Below, piece after piece: positions 24,284 to 36,400 of a stretch of DNA of 64,000 nucleotides (position 1 is its first letter; the number at the start of each line of letters is the position of its first letter). The notes below the pieces were generated by a model. It was given only the letters and a program-made list of their open reading frames with translations, was not told where the DNA came from and ran no database searches. The position numbers and the translations under genes are program-made. Origin of the DNA: Zerene cesonia (lineage: Eukaryota > Arthropoda > Insecta > Lepidoptera > Pieridae); assembly GCF_012273895.1 (NCBI RefSeq), contig NC_052119.1:6519990-6583989 (forward strand), read 5' to 3'.

Positions 24284-24467
24284 TCTCTTATATATATAAA
24301 TCAATTGCTGTTCGTTAGTCTCGCTAAAACTCGAGAATGGCTGGTCTGATTTTTATAATCATGGTTTGGGTGCTTTCTGAATAGTCCAGGGAAGGTTTAA
24401 AAGGTAAAAAAATACGGATATTTCAAAAAAAGGTCTATGGCGTTGCGAGGTTCGCCGGGTCAGCTAG
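24284..24467 (+). mobile_element. Non-autonomous Helitron, second family
   Basis: Begins TCTCTTATATATATAAATCA and ends GCGAGGTTCGCCGGGTCAGCTAG, with T next at the insertion boundary. The body (CTGTTCGTTAGTCTCGCTAAA) differs from the Lep1-like copies, but it has the TC start, 3' hairpin-forming stretch and CTAG end expected of Helitrons. Confidence 0.65.
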
Positions 24468-26975
24468 TTAGTAATATAAATACTTGTTGGGTGTCGTGGC
24501 AGAAAATTTACATAACATATACATAAAAAAATATACTCTCTTCTATTGTACTTTTTTCCTTCTATTTCACACATTGAAGTAAGTCAATATTGCACAATCT
24601 ACAAAACGTCAGTAAAGATCGTGTGACACAGACACCGGGTCTAGATAACCATACAAAAAAATCTTCTCTAATATTCAAAATTAGAAAAGGTTCTCATTAG
24701 GAAGTTTCTTCAAATTCTTTTAGACTAATGAAAAGCCTTCTCTATCCGAATATTTAAAAGCTTAGCTCTAATTTAAATAAAGTAGAATTTCCCAAACTAA
24801 TTTATAATCCCTAACAAGTTCCTAACTCTTAGTAATAATTAGCGAGAATTGATTTCCTTCAATTTTTCTAATGTTTTGAGCTTCAGAATATTCGTCGTAC
24901 ACAATAATTTTGATTCGCCTAAATAGTAAATTTTATAATAGTGAAAACTTTTACTATTCATACCGTGAGGCCGTGTTATTTCGAAATTAATTATATATAT
25001 TCGATAATTTAATGAGAATCATTCAATTCAGCATTTTTCAAGTGACAATATTGCGATATTCTTATTTAAATAATGAACCGAGAGCAGAATATAGAAGGGG
25101 ATAACCCTAAATTAAATGCAGCTAAAAAGAGCGTCATCACATTAGTGGATGCTAATGAACTTTTGCTTTTTTTGTCTGTCCAAAGACGCGATGAATGAAG
25201 GCGGGCGTTTGAGTGACAAACATCGCTGTAGGTACGGTAGGATTGCTTAAATGACGCGTTACGTGTGTAACACACAACACAGTCTGCGTTTATTCTTTAA
25301 GTAATCTACAATATGCTCGCCACGATTGGAGGTGTCATAGTAGGAAATTGGTACATCTATAAACATTTGAGTACAACAACTTACGGCATTTGCGTCGCGG
25401 TTGATTATTATGACAGCCTCATAAGAAGTTGTATTAAGGAAAATAGGCATTTTCCGATACAATATATTCCATATTTTTTACGCTTTTCTTGTTTGTTATT
25501 GTTACGGAAAAAAATTCTAATAGCTTCATAGCATTAATTCAAACGAACTCGAAATAATACTATTTGCTCCTTTATGAAGACACTAGCTCTCCGCTCGTGG
25601 CTTTACCCGCTTGATTAATGAAAAAGATCGGCAATCCCGGGGTTTTCATGGCATAGTTCCCATTCCTGTTGGATTTCCCGATACACAATATAAATCTTCT
25701 AACAAACATTATAATTCGAAAGCTCAGACGATGAAGGTTCATAAAATGCGCTACAAATGTGACGTGCCTTTACACACGACTGTGACATGTTGAAGCATCC
25801 CGGGATCCGACTAATGATTTATATCTTCCGGTCCCATTTCATCATCTCACTCTCACTGCGAGATTCGCACGCGTGTGATATGATTAACAAATTGCAATAT
25901 GTATGTCAAAACTATGGCGTATGCTGAAACTTGGTTGTTTAAATTTTTCAGTTTGTGTGAGCAAGTGTGTTGTTAATGTATTGGTTTTCGCATGCTATAT
26001 TGCAAATATACAATCAATTTTACAGTGGAAACTTCGATGATAAGTGTATATTACACTTTTCGTATATAAAAGCGGTATCAAAGCTATTGTTTAGAAATTG
26101 AAGACTTTTTAACATGGTCAAGGGGAGACGGTCAGTTTCGCTGTAAAGTATTCGAAACGTCGGGTTAATATAATGAATAAATCGCGTTTAAAATCCATTA
26201 AAAAGTATTTAATTTCTAAATGTATAGTACTCGCGTAAAATCAAACCGAAGAAAATACTAAAGCTATTTTTGTTATCAATAATAGTTGAACTAAAACTCA
26301 AAAGTAAACACGCGTATTTCATAAAAACTTTTACCGTCTTATTAATCGAGGAGTAATTTTAACGATGATCTTATTATTTTCCAATACCAACCATAACTAT
26401 GCCTTGGACATTCCGATACAAAATCAAAGCGAACCGCTATTACAGTTACATAAACACAACCATATAAAAAGATAATCATAAAGCATTCATAAAGTAACTA
26501 ATTTTCCGCCTACAATATTTCATTTATATGCGTTTCAACTTTTTACAACTATTTCTCAACGCCAATTAGAGAAGAATCCGATCGTTATAAAGACGTTTTG
26601 ATGCTATGTCTAATGGTTTATTTTTTGTTTAATTTAACAACCACCTTTTATAGTTATGTTTATTTTTAAGTATTAATATTCAAGGATATATGGTGTGGTA
26701 CCTAATTAAAGCGTCGTAAACCTACTAAAAAACTTGTTATTTCTTCAGGGTATTATTGACTTAGTATTTTCGGATTTTAGATACTTTATGATAAAATTTA
26801 TTTTGCGACTTTAATTTTATGCTTACAAAGGATTTATCTCACACATTTATTAATGAAACAAAACATGACATATTTTACGTGTCATTTCACATGATCTGTA
26901 AATATTCCACATTAGATTTACTTAAATCCATAACGCCGAATATACTTTTCATTAATAACGTATATTTTTTCTCTA

Positions 26976-26987
26976 TTCTTTAGACTT
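26976..26987. repeat. Target site duplication, left copy
   Basis: TTCTTTAGACTT, identical to 29635-29646. It lies just outside the poly(T) run that is the poly(A) tail of the minus-strand retrotransposon. Confidence 0.85.
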
Positions 26988-27180
26988 TTTTTTTTTTTTT
27001 TTTTCTCCTTTATGGCAATAAGTTTTAACTATTTGCCAGTGTCAAGTTTATAAAGGTAGGGAAACAAATTTTATTTAAATATTTAAGCATAACTATAATC
27101 ATAGAAGCAGTATTTATCATTATATATATACATAAATATGCGTTACTAAATATTATAACATCAATACTGTAATAAAAAAA

Positions 27181-27185
<5 letters not shown>

Positions 27186-27214
<29 letters not shown>
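27186..27214. repeat. (AT)n microsatellite at gap edge
   Basis: A pure TA run of about 29 bases directly abuts the 1000-N gap and probably caused the assembly to break. A similar AT run abuts the gap that ends at 60166. Confidence 0.95.
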
Positions 27215-28214
27215 NNNNNNNNNNNNNNNNNNNNNNNNNNNNNNNNNNNNNNNNNNNNNNNNNNNNNNNNNNNNNNNNNNNNNNNNNNNNNNNNNNNNNN
27301 NNNNNNNNNNNNNNNNNNNNNNNNNNNNNNNNNNNNNNNNNNNNNNNNNNNNNNNNNNNNNNNNNNNNNNNNNNNNNNNNNNNNNNNNNNNNNNNNNNNN
27401 NNNNNNNNNNNNNNNNNNNNNNNNNNNNNNNNNNNNNNNNNNNNNNNNNNNNNNNNNNNNNNNNNNNNNNNNNNNNNNNNNNNNNNNNNNNNNNNNNNNN
27501 NNNNNNNNNNNNNNNNNNNNNNNNNNNNNNNNNNNNNNNNNNNNNNNNNNNNNNNNNNNNNNNNNNNNNNNNNNNNNNNNNNNNNNNNNNNNNNNNNNNN
27601 NNNNNNNNNNNNNNNNNNNNNNNNNNNNNNNNNNNNNNNNNNNNNNNNNNNNNNNNNNNNNNNNNNNNNNNNNNNNNNNNNNNNNNNNNNNNNNNNNNNN
27701 NNNNNNNNNNNNNNNNNNNNNNNNNNNNNNNNNNNNNNNNNNNNNNNNNNNNNNNNNNNNNNNNNNNNNNNNNNNNNNNNNNNNNNNNNNNNNNNNNNNN
27801 NNNNNNNNNNNNNNNNNNNNNNNNNNNNNNNNNNNNNNNNNNNNNNNNNNNNNNNNNNNNNNNNNNNNNNNNNNNNNNNNNNNNNNNNNNNNNNNNNNNN
27901 NNNNNNNNNNNNNNNNNNNNNNNNNNNNNNNNNNNNNNNNNNNNNNNNNNNNNNNNNNNNNNNNNNNNNNNNNNNNNNNNNNNNNNNNNNNNNNNNNNNN
28001 NNNNNNNNNNNNNNNNNNNNNNNNNNNNNNNNNNNNNNNNNNNNNNNNNNNNNNNNNNNNNNNNNNNNNNNNNNNNNNNNNNNNNNNNNNNNNNNNNNNN
28101 NNNNNNNNNNNNNNNNNNNNNNNNNNNNNNNNNNNNNNNNNNNNNNNNNNNNNNNNNNNNNNNNNNNNNNNNNNNNNNNNNNNNNNNNNNNNNNNNNNNN
28201 NNNNNNNNNNNNNN
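27215..28214. other. Assembly gap of 1000 N
   Basis: Exactly 1000 N, so the size is likely nominal. It hides the C-terminus of ORF1 and any ORF2 of the retrotransposon. Confidence 0.95.
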
Positions 28215-29429
28215 TCTATCATAACCTTGAATACTTTTAGGTGGCGAGCGTTGTTTTTTAAACACAGTTTTTTTACGAGAGGTATTATTAAAGTTGACAT
28301 TAAGTGAAGGTTGTTTAGTTGAGGTTTGCAATGTTGGAGTGTTAAGCACTTCGGCATAAGGTTTTGATATCTGTGGGTGTAATTTGATTGCCTCACCATA
28401 TGACAAGTTCTTTTGGGCCATAGTAATTTTAATCTGTTTTTGACGATTGTGTTCAGGACAGTTTTTATTATTTGCAAAGTGTAATCCAGAGCACATTATA
28501 CAAGATGCAACATCTTCTTCAACATTGCAAGTTTCACCTGTATGATCTTGCCCGCATTTGTAGCAACGGGGCTTTGATCTACAAATCGATTTTGTATGCC
28601 CATATCTACAGCAATTATAGCACTGAATAGTGGGAAATATATAAAGCTCCACAGGTAAAGAATTGTAGCAGATGAATATTCTTGGCGGAAGTATTTGCCC
28701 ATCAAAAGTTAAAATTACAGATTGTGAGGGCTTCCATGTAACTGTACCATCAATAATAACTTTATAATTGATTCTGCGCACTTTAATTATAGAACCACAT
28801 CCATTAGGAACAACTATATTTTCCTTAATTTCCTCAGGAGACCACTCTGATGGAACACCTCTGACTAAACCTATCCTAGAAACGTGGAAAGATGGGATTT
28901 TTGCCCGTAAATTGAATGTCTCTAGAGCTTTATTATTTATAAACATGTTAGCATCTTGTGCAGTTGTGAAAGCCACAACACATCTATTCCTACCTATTCT
29001 TTTTACACTACCTGTTACAATATTCTTAAAAAAGTTTTTTTTCAAAAAGTTTCCGAAAGTTATAGGATGCAAAGTAGAACCATCACCAGGGGATGTTTCA
29101 ATTCTTTGAACGTGAACTATAAATGGGAAAGTGTCATGTTCAGTGTATGTATTTCTTATTAACAAATTAGATTGCAAATCGCGTGAAGTATTTTCCTTAA
29201 CTGTTATGGAGTTTGAGTTAGAAGTAATGCTTTGACGACGACTATCTGAATGTTCTTGAGTATTAGTGTTTATTTTTATACCACGTTTCCTTTTTCTATA
29301 GCCCTCCTGTTCCCACTCAAGATCATTATCAAAATTGTCATTATTGCTATGTAGTGTTACATAACTCGCGACGGAGGGACCAGGTCCAAGACCTGATCCC
29401 TCATCCAAAGGATCGGGAGGATCCTTCAT
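28215..29429 (-). CDS. Retrotransposon ORF1, Gag-like nucleic-acid-binding protein (cut by gap)
   Basis: About 405 residues are visible from the ATG at 29429 to the gap. The start follows a 205-base leader and no other in-frame ATG lies nearby. The N-terminus is polar and low in complexity (to about residue 95). A fold typical of jockey-type ORF1 comes next, then three zinc knuckles: CYNCCRYGHTKSIC (C-x2-C-x4-H-x4-C), CYKCGQDHTGETC (C-x2-C-x3-H-x4-C) and a C-x2-C-x3-H-x6-C motif beginning CIMC. Proteins of this type coat the element's RNA and help target-primed insertion. The reading frame is intact as far as it can be followed, so the copy may be young. No stop codon is visible because the gap intervenes. 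Confidence 0.88.
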
Positions 29430-29634
29430 AGAAGTCTAATTTTAAGGAAATAAATTACATACTACTTATATTAAAATAAATAAAAAACTTACCAATATAA
29501 TTAAAAACTATAACTTTAACACTAAATACTCTAATATTTACAATAAAATACTCCTCTGATTATTAAATATATTGAAATAAGTAATTAAATTTAAAAACAC
29601 GCTCCCGCCTCGTTCAAGTTTCCCGCGCTTTTCC

Positions 29635-29646
29635 TTCTTTAGACTT
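29635..29646. repeat. Target site duplication, right copy
   Basis: TTCTTTAGACTT, identical to 26976-26987, adjoining the 5' end of the retrotransposon. Confidence 0.85.
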
Positions 29647-30681
29647 AATGATATTTACAAAAGTTTAAATTTAGAACAACGTTGGCTCTTCATATATTGT
29701 TGGTAAAAAGGCTACTGGCTGGTTATACATATAGGGATTAAAAAAAGCCATCATAGACTATCCAAATGATAATTCTGAGTACAAAAGAAATTAAAAGTAA
29801 GGAGGTGTCATAAGAAAAGCAGCAAAGAGGTAACCAAAGAAATTGATGGTGCAATTTACTGTGCCGTAATCGACCGTTGAACGGGGCAAGCAGCATGAAA
29901 TTAGATCGTTACATTTTATATTTTACACTAGTTATGCGTACGACTTCGTTTGCTTATGTAAAAGTAAGAGAAATAACTTTTGACGTAACTTTTGGTTGAA
30001 ATAAAAATTGCATAGAAAATCGTTGGCGTATCGCCCTTACCGGCTGTAGACTCGGGAGAAATTAAAGTTAAAAATACAATGAATATTGAACTAGCCAATT
30101 AAATGATTTTTAGTTTAATACTCTACAATTATAAAATAAAGTTCCATCACGAAGTAACAAGCCAAATACAATAAATATTATTGTAATTTGTTTTAGAATA
30201 ATATTCGAGCACAGCACAAAGTCAAAAATATGTTTTAAAATACAGACAACATTAATTTTATGTTGTGTTTTATTTATAAAATATATAGAAATTACAAGGC
30301 ACATAATAGGATACATAAAAGATAAACCTACAACTGAAACGAAGCTGAATGATTTAAAATTAGAACGGACGCAACTAAATAATACAAGGTGAATTTTAAA
30401 GTTCGTGACCTCACATAAATAAGGAACAATCTTGTTTTCATCGCAACAGAAGCAAAACCTGTGGCCCAATTAAACTTGACACGGGAGTCTCCCCGAAGGT
30501 GTCTGAATCACTCACGCGATCTTAGCAGCTTCTTAATCGATACTATTAATTTTATTCCTTGCTGTGTTTTTTTAAAGCGCTTTTACTACGCTTACAGAAT
30601 AAGTCGTTAGAGTCGAGACTGTGACCTTCCTGTTTCGTTCGAATCAATTTTCGATCTGCTATAAAATTTACTAAGAACGAT

Positions 30682-30760
30682 TCGATGTAATCGAAATTTT
30701 TTCTATTCTTTCAAAATGTCTCATTTAAAAAAGCAATACAATGCTATAAAACTAAAAATT
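30682..30760 (+). mobile_element. 5'-truncated SINE, same family as the 41-kb copy
   Basis: TTTTTTCTATTCTTTCAAAAT followed by GCTATAAAACTAAAAATT matches, in order, the 3' part of the minus-strand SINE at 41092-41286. The tRNA-like head is missing or unrecognisable. Confidence 0.6.
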
Positions 30761-32579
30761 AAATAAAACGATTATATTCTTTTAACGCTATTGAAATAAT
30801 GACATAATTTATTTACTTATCAATTAACTTTTAACACCGATAAAATAAATACCAACAGTTTATTTTACAATTTTTGTACAGATTTTTGAACAGAAGACCT
30901 AAATATTAAGAGGGATGAAGAACAAAAGAAAACTTTTAAAATTAGCTTATTGTTTACAAAAAAGACATTGAGATGGAAAATTTATGTATTTATATATTTT
31001 ACTTTAATAGTCCTAACCAAAAATTATAAATTACTCTTTTTATAGAATTCAAATGCTTAACAAAAAAACTCTTATTGTCGAAAGTGCGTTTGTTCGTTCG
31101 TCTTTCTTTGACGTTGCAACAGGGAGACTGAGGTATGATCATTGTGTCTGGAGATAGTTAGAAACTGATACAGACTGCTTTTTTGCCTCTCCTCAATCGT
31201 TTGGGAAAATCCAGATAAGTATTCGAATTATTTATAACTTTATTACTACAGATAGATGGCGTTATATTTAAAAAAGTGATAATGTATGATATGCCACTTA
31301 TACATAAATTATTATTAATAGCCAAAGACCGCGAGGGCGAAGACGCGAAACAAAACAAATTGTATAATAAAATTATTTTAATATGATCTATTATTCAAAA
31401 CACTGTTATTCATTTTTACTAAGCGGTATCTTGAAGATTTAATTTTTTCAGCTGCTTTGAATCGTGGCAATAAAATTTAATTATAAATAAATGAAAGGTA
31501 AACATTTTCTTAGTTTAATTAAAATAACGATGACTTATAATTTCTCTTTAATTTTTCCCTGAAACGCGAAATTTTGTTAATTCGACCTTCAACACAAATT
31601 ACACTTTCACCCTTTGTTCGCATAATTTAATTACCTAAAAAATATTTTATGACAATCGTGCAATTTATGATTAAATTGTCTTATTAACGACTTCAGTTTT
31701 CACAAAGAAATGTAATTGCTTTTTAAATAATTTGAAATTGAAGGGGTAGATTAGTTGACAAGGTGTAGGGTGCGTAATTAAAAGAGACGCCTCTGTCGTG
31801 AGGCACCGTGTCTTATCGGTTGAGTTTTAATTTGAGGCCGGCGACACGCGAGCGGCTCACGCGAACGCATGGACCCACTACGTTCGAAATTTAAAATATA
31901 CCTTTTTAATATCACTATCGGAACATCGGTTGCCAGCTACATTTTAAGTAGCATGAATTAAACATTCCACATTCCTATTTTGAATGTTGTATATATTGTA
32001 TAATTTTAGAATACATTTATTGTATTTTAAACAGAGTATTATTTACAATATTACACAAAAATCACGATCATAATATTATTTTATTAAATTGTGACAGCAA
32101 AACTTACTCTTAACTTGTTAATACGATATACGTGATATTTTGTGCGCTATATATACAATCAAATAGTACTTCATTATTGTACTAATAAGTAATAAGTAAT
32201 GAACACTTCGATCAACAAATTACCGCCCGAGAGCCATTTTGTTTACTTTCTATGGACAAAGGTAAAGGAAATGAGATTTCACGTCATAGTTTTTGTAAAA
32301 CTCCTGATCGCGTGTCGGATTGTAAATAATTACAGCTCCCGTGCCTCCTGGCCCGTAAACTATTGTTTGTTTAAAATAAATTGTTAAAACGATGTCTTCC
32401 TTCGTTATGAAGTCGAGTTGTTTGTTGAATACAATGCACTAATAAAACAGTGTTAAATGAAGTAGTAATAAAATATAATAGTTTAAAAAAACTATAAAAC
32501 ACGCTTTAACAAAAATCATATTTTGCAAATTGAAAACTGGAATAATTTTATCAAATTAGTGTATTGTCATCGGTCCTCA

Positions 32580-32712
32580 ATAAATCTACAAAGTTTGAAC
32601 GAAATCTGGCCGTTTAAAGTGGGTCAAAATCGCGCCCAAAGAAGTCAGTTACAAACAAACAAACAAACATACAAACAAACAAACATACAGGTGAAGCTAA
32701 TAAAAAGCGTGT
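32580..32712 (+). repeat. Repeat remnant with (ACAA)n tract
   Basis: GAACGAAATCTGGCCGTTTA followed by an (ACAA)-rich run at 32651-32690 and ACAGGTGAAGCTAATAAAAAG. The composition and order resemble 3' parts of lepidopteran interspersed repeats, but I cannot assign the class. Confidence 0.35.
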
Positions 32713-33305
32713 AAAAAGGGCACCTATTAGTTCTATATTCTATATTGTATAATTACAATGTAGACACTCTCTTATTAACAAGCCTTGTGTTAATGCGAAA
32801 TAACATCCTTAAAATTTTTTATTCGACTCTGTTAATCATCGGTTTTAATAAAAAGTACCATTAGATTACAACGTGAACTCCTCTACATGTAGAAAAAGCG
32901 TATTAAACATTGATTGATATAGCGATTTATTCATTCACAAATATCACTTAACCATTATAAGCGGAATCACTAGCGATTTCGGTTATTCAACCAATGCTCT
33001 GCTTAAAATACAACACACATAAGGAGTTTCATAAATCCCAAAATAAGTACTGAGCAAAAACAAAAACATCATATCAATCCTATTCCTCCATCTATTGTTT
33101 TAATACAGCCAATATGGGGTGAGGTTATTAGTTTACAAGTGTATCAAATACCCCCGTTTATTGACTCAACCCAATATTACTTTCCAACTCTTTCGGAAGT
33201 TTGCCGTCTTTGTTGACATCTGCCGTTTGATTATTGGAAATTCTTGATACTTTTGGTAACGATAATTTATTATATATCCACCCTCTGTCGAACGTTAAAT
33301 ATGTG

Positions 33306-33354
33306 AGAAATTTTGAAAGAATAGAAAAATTTGATCACGAGGCAGGATATGACG
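33306..33354. mobile_element. 49-bp SINE fragment with its own target duplication
   Basis: The 49 bases contain GAAAGAATAGAAAAATTTGATCA and GGCAGGAT, matching the arms of the 41-kb SINE. They are flanked by a 12-bp direct repeat (GTTAAATATGTG at 33294-33305 and 33355-33366). Because the SINE arms are inverted copies of each other, the fragment can be read as either end of the element. Confidence 0.65.
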
Positions 33355-33557
33355 GTTAAATATGTGTTTGCTTGTTAGGGCAATACACTCTCTGATATTT
33401 TACTTTATTTCAATCTCAAGGAACACAATGAAAATGAAGAAATAAAAGGATTTAATCTTCTTTTTATTTATTAAATGCAACTACTATCTTTCTTGTTTCT
33501 GATTATTGACGCGCCCAAAATCGAAAGATTAAACAATTAGTACCAGTTTTTTATATA

Positions 33558-33769
33558 TATGACCGCCTCCTTGGTACAGTGGTTAACGCGTGAGCGTAGA
33601 ACCGAGGGGTCCTGGGTTCGATTCCCGGTGGGGACGCACAAAAAAAAAATGTCTCGGTCTGGCAGGACACAGAAGGCTGATCACCTACTTGTTCCTAAAG
33701 AAAATCGATCAGTGAAACGGATGTACATCATCTGCCCCATACCCCACTAGGGGACACGGGACTTCACTA
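33558..33769 (+). mobile_element. tRNA-headed SINE (family 1), full length
   Basis: Pol III A box (TGGTACAGTGG, 33572-33582) and B box (GGTTCGATTCC, 33615-33625) sit in a tRNA-like head, followed by an A run and a unique body that ends GGGGACACGGGACTT. A perfect 17-bp target duplication (TACCAGTTTTTTATATA) flanks it at 33541-33557 and 33770-33786. There is no poly(A) tail. The perfect duplication suggests a recent insertion. A minus-strand relative is at 57462-57650. Confidence 0.92.
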
Positions 33770-34227
33770 TACCAGTTTTTTATATAATAATGCCAGTTTC
33801 AACTTAATTTTTGTCTTGGATAGCATAGAATTCCAAATACCTAGTAAAAATATCCCATAAACAATCAATCTTATGAACATACCGACATCCAGTACACATA
33901 CGCAATAAATATACTCCTGCTACAATAAAGTACCAGCTTACATATTTATACCGACAGAGACGCTAGCCGCTAGACGCTAGCCGGTCCCCTTATATGATGT
34001 ATGACGTCAGTTTCTAACGGCTACATCCACTAATCTTCTCTATTGGCTTGTTAGCGCTACACCGTTCTTTATAGAAAGCATACCCCTTACTTTATGTGCT
34101 TTTACAAGTAATAAAGTCGAAGAGAATATACGAACGTAATCCTTCCACTAATTATAGGCTGTAAACATACAATGTTATTTTACAATCTTGAATCACGTAG
34201 CGCGTAATATTTTTTATGTTCAATCAG

Positions 34228-34250
34228 CACCTCCGTGGTAAAGTGATTAA
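34228..34250 (+). mobile_element. SINE head fragment
   Basis: CACCTCCGTGGTAAAGTGATTA resembles the A-box region of the family-1 SINE (GCCTCCTTGGTACAGTGGTTA). No B box follows. Weak call. Confidence 0.3.
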
Positions 34251-34819
34251 ATTGTTTTATGTTTGTTTGGGAATGTAAAATATCCGCGCATAAAAATTCA
34301 AATTAAATGTATGTAAACAGTAGATACTCTTTTTGTTCGAGGGATTTTCACTTTATTTAATGTTTTATGCTTGTTGGATGCCGAAATATGATGTACGAAT
34401 TTGAAAGAATTTCTCGCTTAGCTGCTACTTATCAACAAATACATCATTATGGTTAAATTTCAGAATGTTTATAAACACATTTTTTGGCTTTTATATGAAA
34501 AATCTCTCATGATAGCAACGAGGTTCTAAACAAAAATGCTTCTGGACATATCTGGATAGCATATGGATTATTTGTTTCTTAGAAGCATTTTCTTAACATA
34601 GCTATTTATGCCCTACCTAGGTCATATCTCTACTGACTATATTACCTAATGACTCTGTTGTAAGAACAAGGCTGACATACTAGCCAATATAACCATTAAG
34701 TTCTTGAAGTGATTATAGTCAGTTATTCGCAACATACTTTAGAACCGCGTGTTATCATTTTTCCACCTTTCCCAATCTATTCTGTTATTCTCGTCGTCAT
34801 CAATTTTTAAATCTCTTAC

Positions 34820-35080
34820 CTCTTTCATGCGGGAAACGTTTGCAACATTACAGACGCTCTAGCTCCTATTTTGAGCAGGAAAATCTTGTGTAAATACGCA
34901 CTGCCCCCGGGGAAAGAAGCCATGCATGGGTTTTGTTGAATTCCTGCTGAGTGAAACCCCACTGTATACCTTTGAGCCGCTTCAGTAAGCCACGGGAGCT
35001 GATTAATATATGTCCGCGACAAACGTTCTAAACTCGAAAATGTTCACTTACCACCAGACGAACCACCAGCACGGGTTACC
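34820..35080 (-). repeat. GC-richer interspersed repeat
   Basis: The block stands out by composition, and on the minus strand it begins with TGGTGGTTCGTCTGGTGGTAA. A related start (GGTTGTTCACCTGGTAAGTAA) begins the minus-strand repeat at 62105. The 65-codon open frame within it (34825-35022) is not recognised. The class is unknown. Confidence 0.45.
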
Positions 35081-36245
35081 GCTATTGCCGAAAAAGAACG
35101 AATACCCATGTATATGTAAGGATATCTATCTTGTTTCCAAAACGCGTGAAAATGTACCAGACAAGTTAATCTGACTTCAAAATGTAGGTTAAAGCTACCA
35201 GCTACAGTCACGTATGTGTATTATAGTAAGTATTACGTGACCAAGCATTACCAACGTGACCACGCATTGTAATTTACTGCCTATAAATCAGTTATGTATT
35301 TCAAATGTTTATTGGACTGGTATATCTTAATTATTGCTAGCCATTGGTCCTTCTAATATTATTTGCGTTATGGTGACGTATTTCCCGCCATCCAATGTTG
35401 TTGAAAACAATATGACGTAGACCTATTATTAAAATTGGTATATAGTATAGTTTAAAAGTCGGATAATATAATATGTATAAAATCTGTATCAAACTATGAA
35501 CACTACATAATTAATTGCTGCTCTAAAGACGAAATAACTACTCCAAATATATAATAATTGTTCGAAATACTCGTTTAATAACCTCTCCAATTTATGTGTA
35601 TAGATTCTGTCCTCAATTTAAACGAAAAATAAATTATAGTAACTGCACAAATAAAACAGCAAGTCAATTGAAAATCGCTATAGAAATTATCTGTACATTA
35701 AACATTACCACAAGGCATTCCAAATAGACCCGTAACTGGTTCAACAATAACAATTCAACTTTTCGCGTAATCTTACCGAAGTTTCGCAATAAAAGTCTTA
35801 GCAATTATCTCTGTGCGGTGTAGAACTAATCGAAGCAGGCGTCTGCCTCATCAAGCAAGGGGCTGGCACAATAGAAGCAATTGCTTACACCACCGCGCTC
35901 ACCGCAAGTCTGCTCTATGAAGCTGTTCTTTAGTCTTTATATCTCGAGCTAAGGATGCCTCGTGCTTATCGATTAAGTGTATTAAATTGTACGGTTTATT
36001 GTTCAATAGATCGAGCGATGGCTGATTTACATACTTGTTATCACTATTAATGTTTGTTTCCTTATTGCCTTTGTCAGTTTGTAGGAGATGTCATAAATTA
36101 CGAGATAATGTATAAGTTAACATTGCATGCAATTTGAATATTTTCTTGGATAGATGATGATTTCTTGTTGTTTTCTGGATTGTTCAGTTCTTTACTAAAT
36201 AGGATGTGTAGGTTTTGGAGGCCTACATATTTTTTTTTTATTTTT

Positions 36246-36400
36246 AATCGACTTAAATAGAGGGTGGTTTTCAATTCGACTGTATTTTTTGTTTGTCACC
36301 TCATCAATGTATACTGGGTGAAACGATTTTGATGATTATTGTTTCTATTTGACAGCTGGTGTCTTTCGTGCGGTCATGTTTAATTTTGGTATAGTTCTGA
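36246..36400 (+). mobile_element. RTE-type non-LTR 3' remnant
   Basis: ATCGACTTAAATAGAGGGTGG, CAATTCGACTGTATTTTTTG, ACTGGGTGAAACGATTTTGAT and AGCTGGTGTCTTTCGTGCGG occur in the order typical of this abundant lepidopteran 3' tail. This is the least diverged of the three copies noted in the window. Confidence 0.6.

Larger units (their letters stand above)
16364..26975. other. Intergenic DNA with mobile element fragments
   Basis: About 10.6 kb without a recognisable host gene. It holds Lep1-like Helitrons (17080, 19781, 24284), an RTE-type remnant (19070), a GC-richer repeat (18095) and poorer fragments near 21.4 and 21.8 kb. A stem of 10 bp with a 12-base loop occurs at 21880-21911 (ATTTCCTCTT and its complement). 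The remaining DNA is AT-rich with short chance reading frames. Confidence 0.6.
26988..29634 (-). mobile_element. Jockey-type non-LTR retrotransposon, complete at both ends but gapped inside
   Basis: The element reads on the minus strand. Its 5' end at 29634 begins GGAAAAGCGCGGGAAACTTG and gives a 5' UTR of about 205 bases. ORF1 starts at 29429. The 3' end is a run of about 17-19 A (plus-strand T, 26986-27004) preceded by TTGCCATAAAGGAG. A 12-bp duplication of the target flanks both ends. The expected ORF2 (endonuclease and reverse transcriptase) is not visible because 27215-28214 is N. True length is therefore unknown; a full element would need about 3 kb more than is shown, or ORF2 is deleted. 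The clade call comes from ORF1 type and the poly(A) tail. Confidence 0.85.

Noticed and set aside
27161..29162. Other open frames overlapping the retrotransposon ORF1
   Set aside because: They lie in alternative frames or antisense to the zinc-knuckle ORF and contain nothing recognisable.
30110..30469. 119-codon minus-strand open frame
   Set aside because: Hydrophobic, AT-driven composition, no known domain or splice context; frames of this size can arise by chance in 64 kb of AT-rich DNA.
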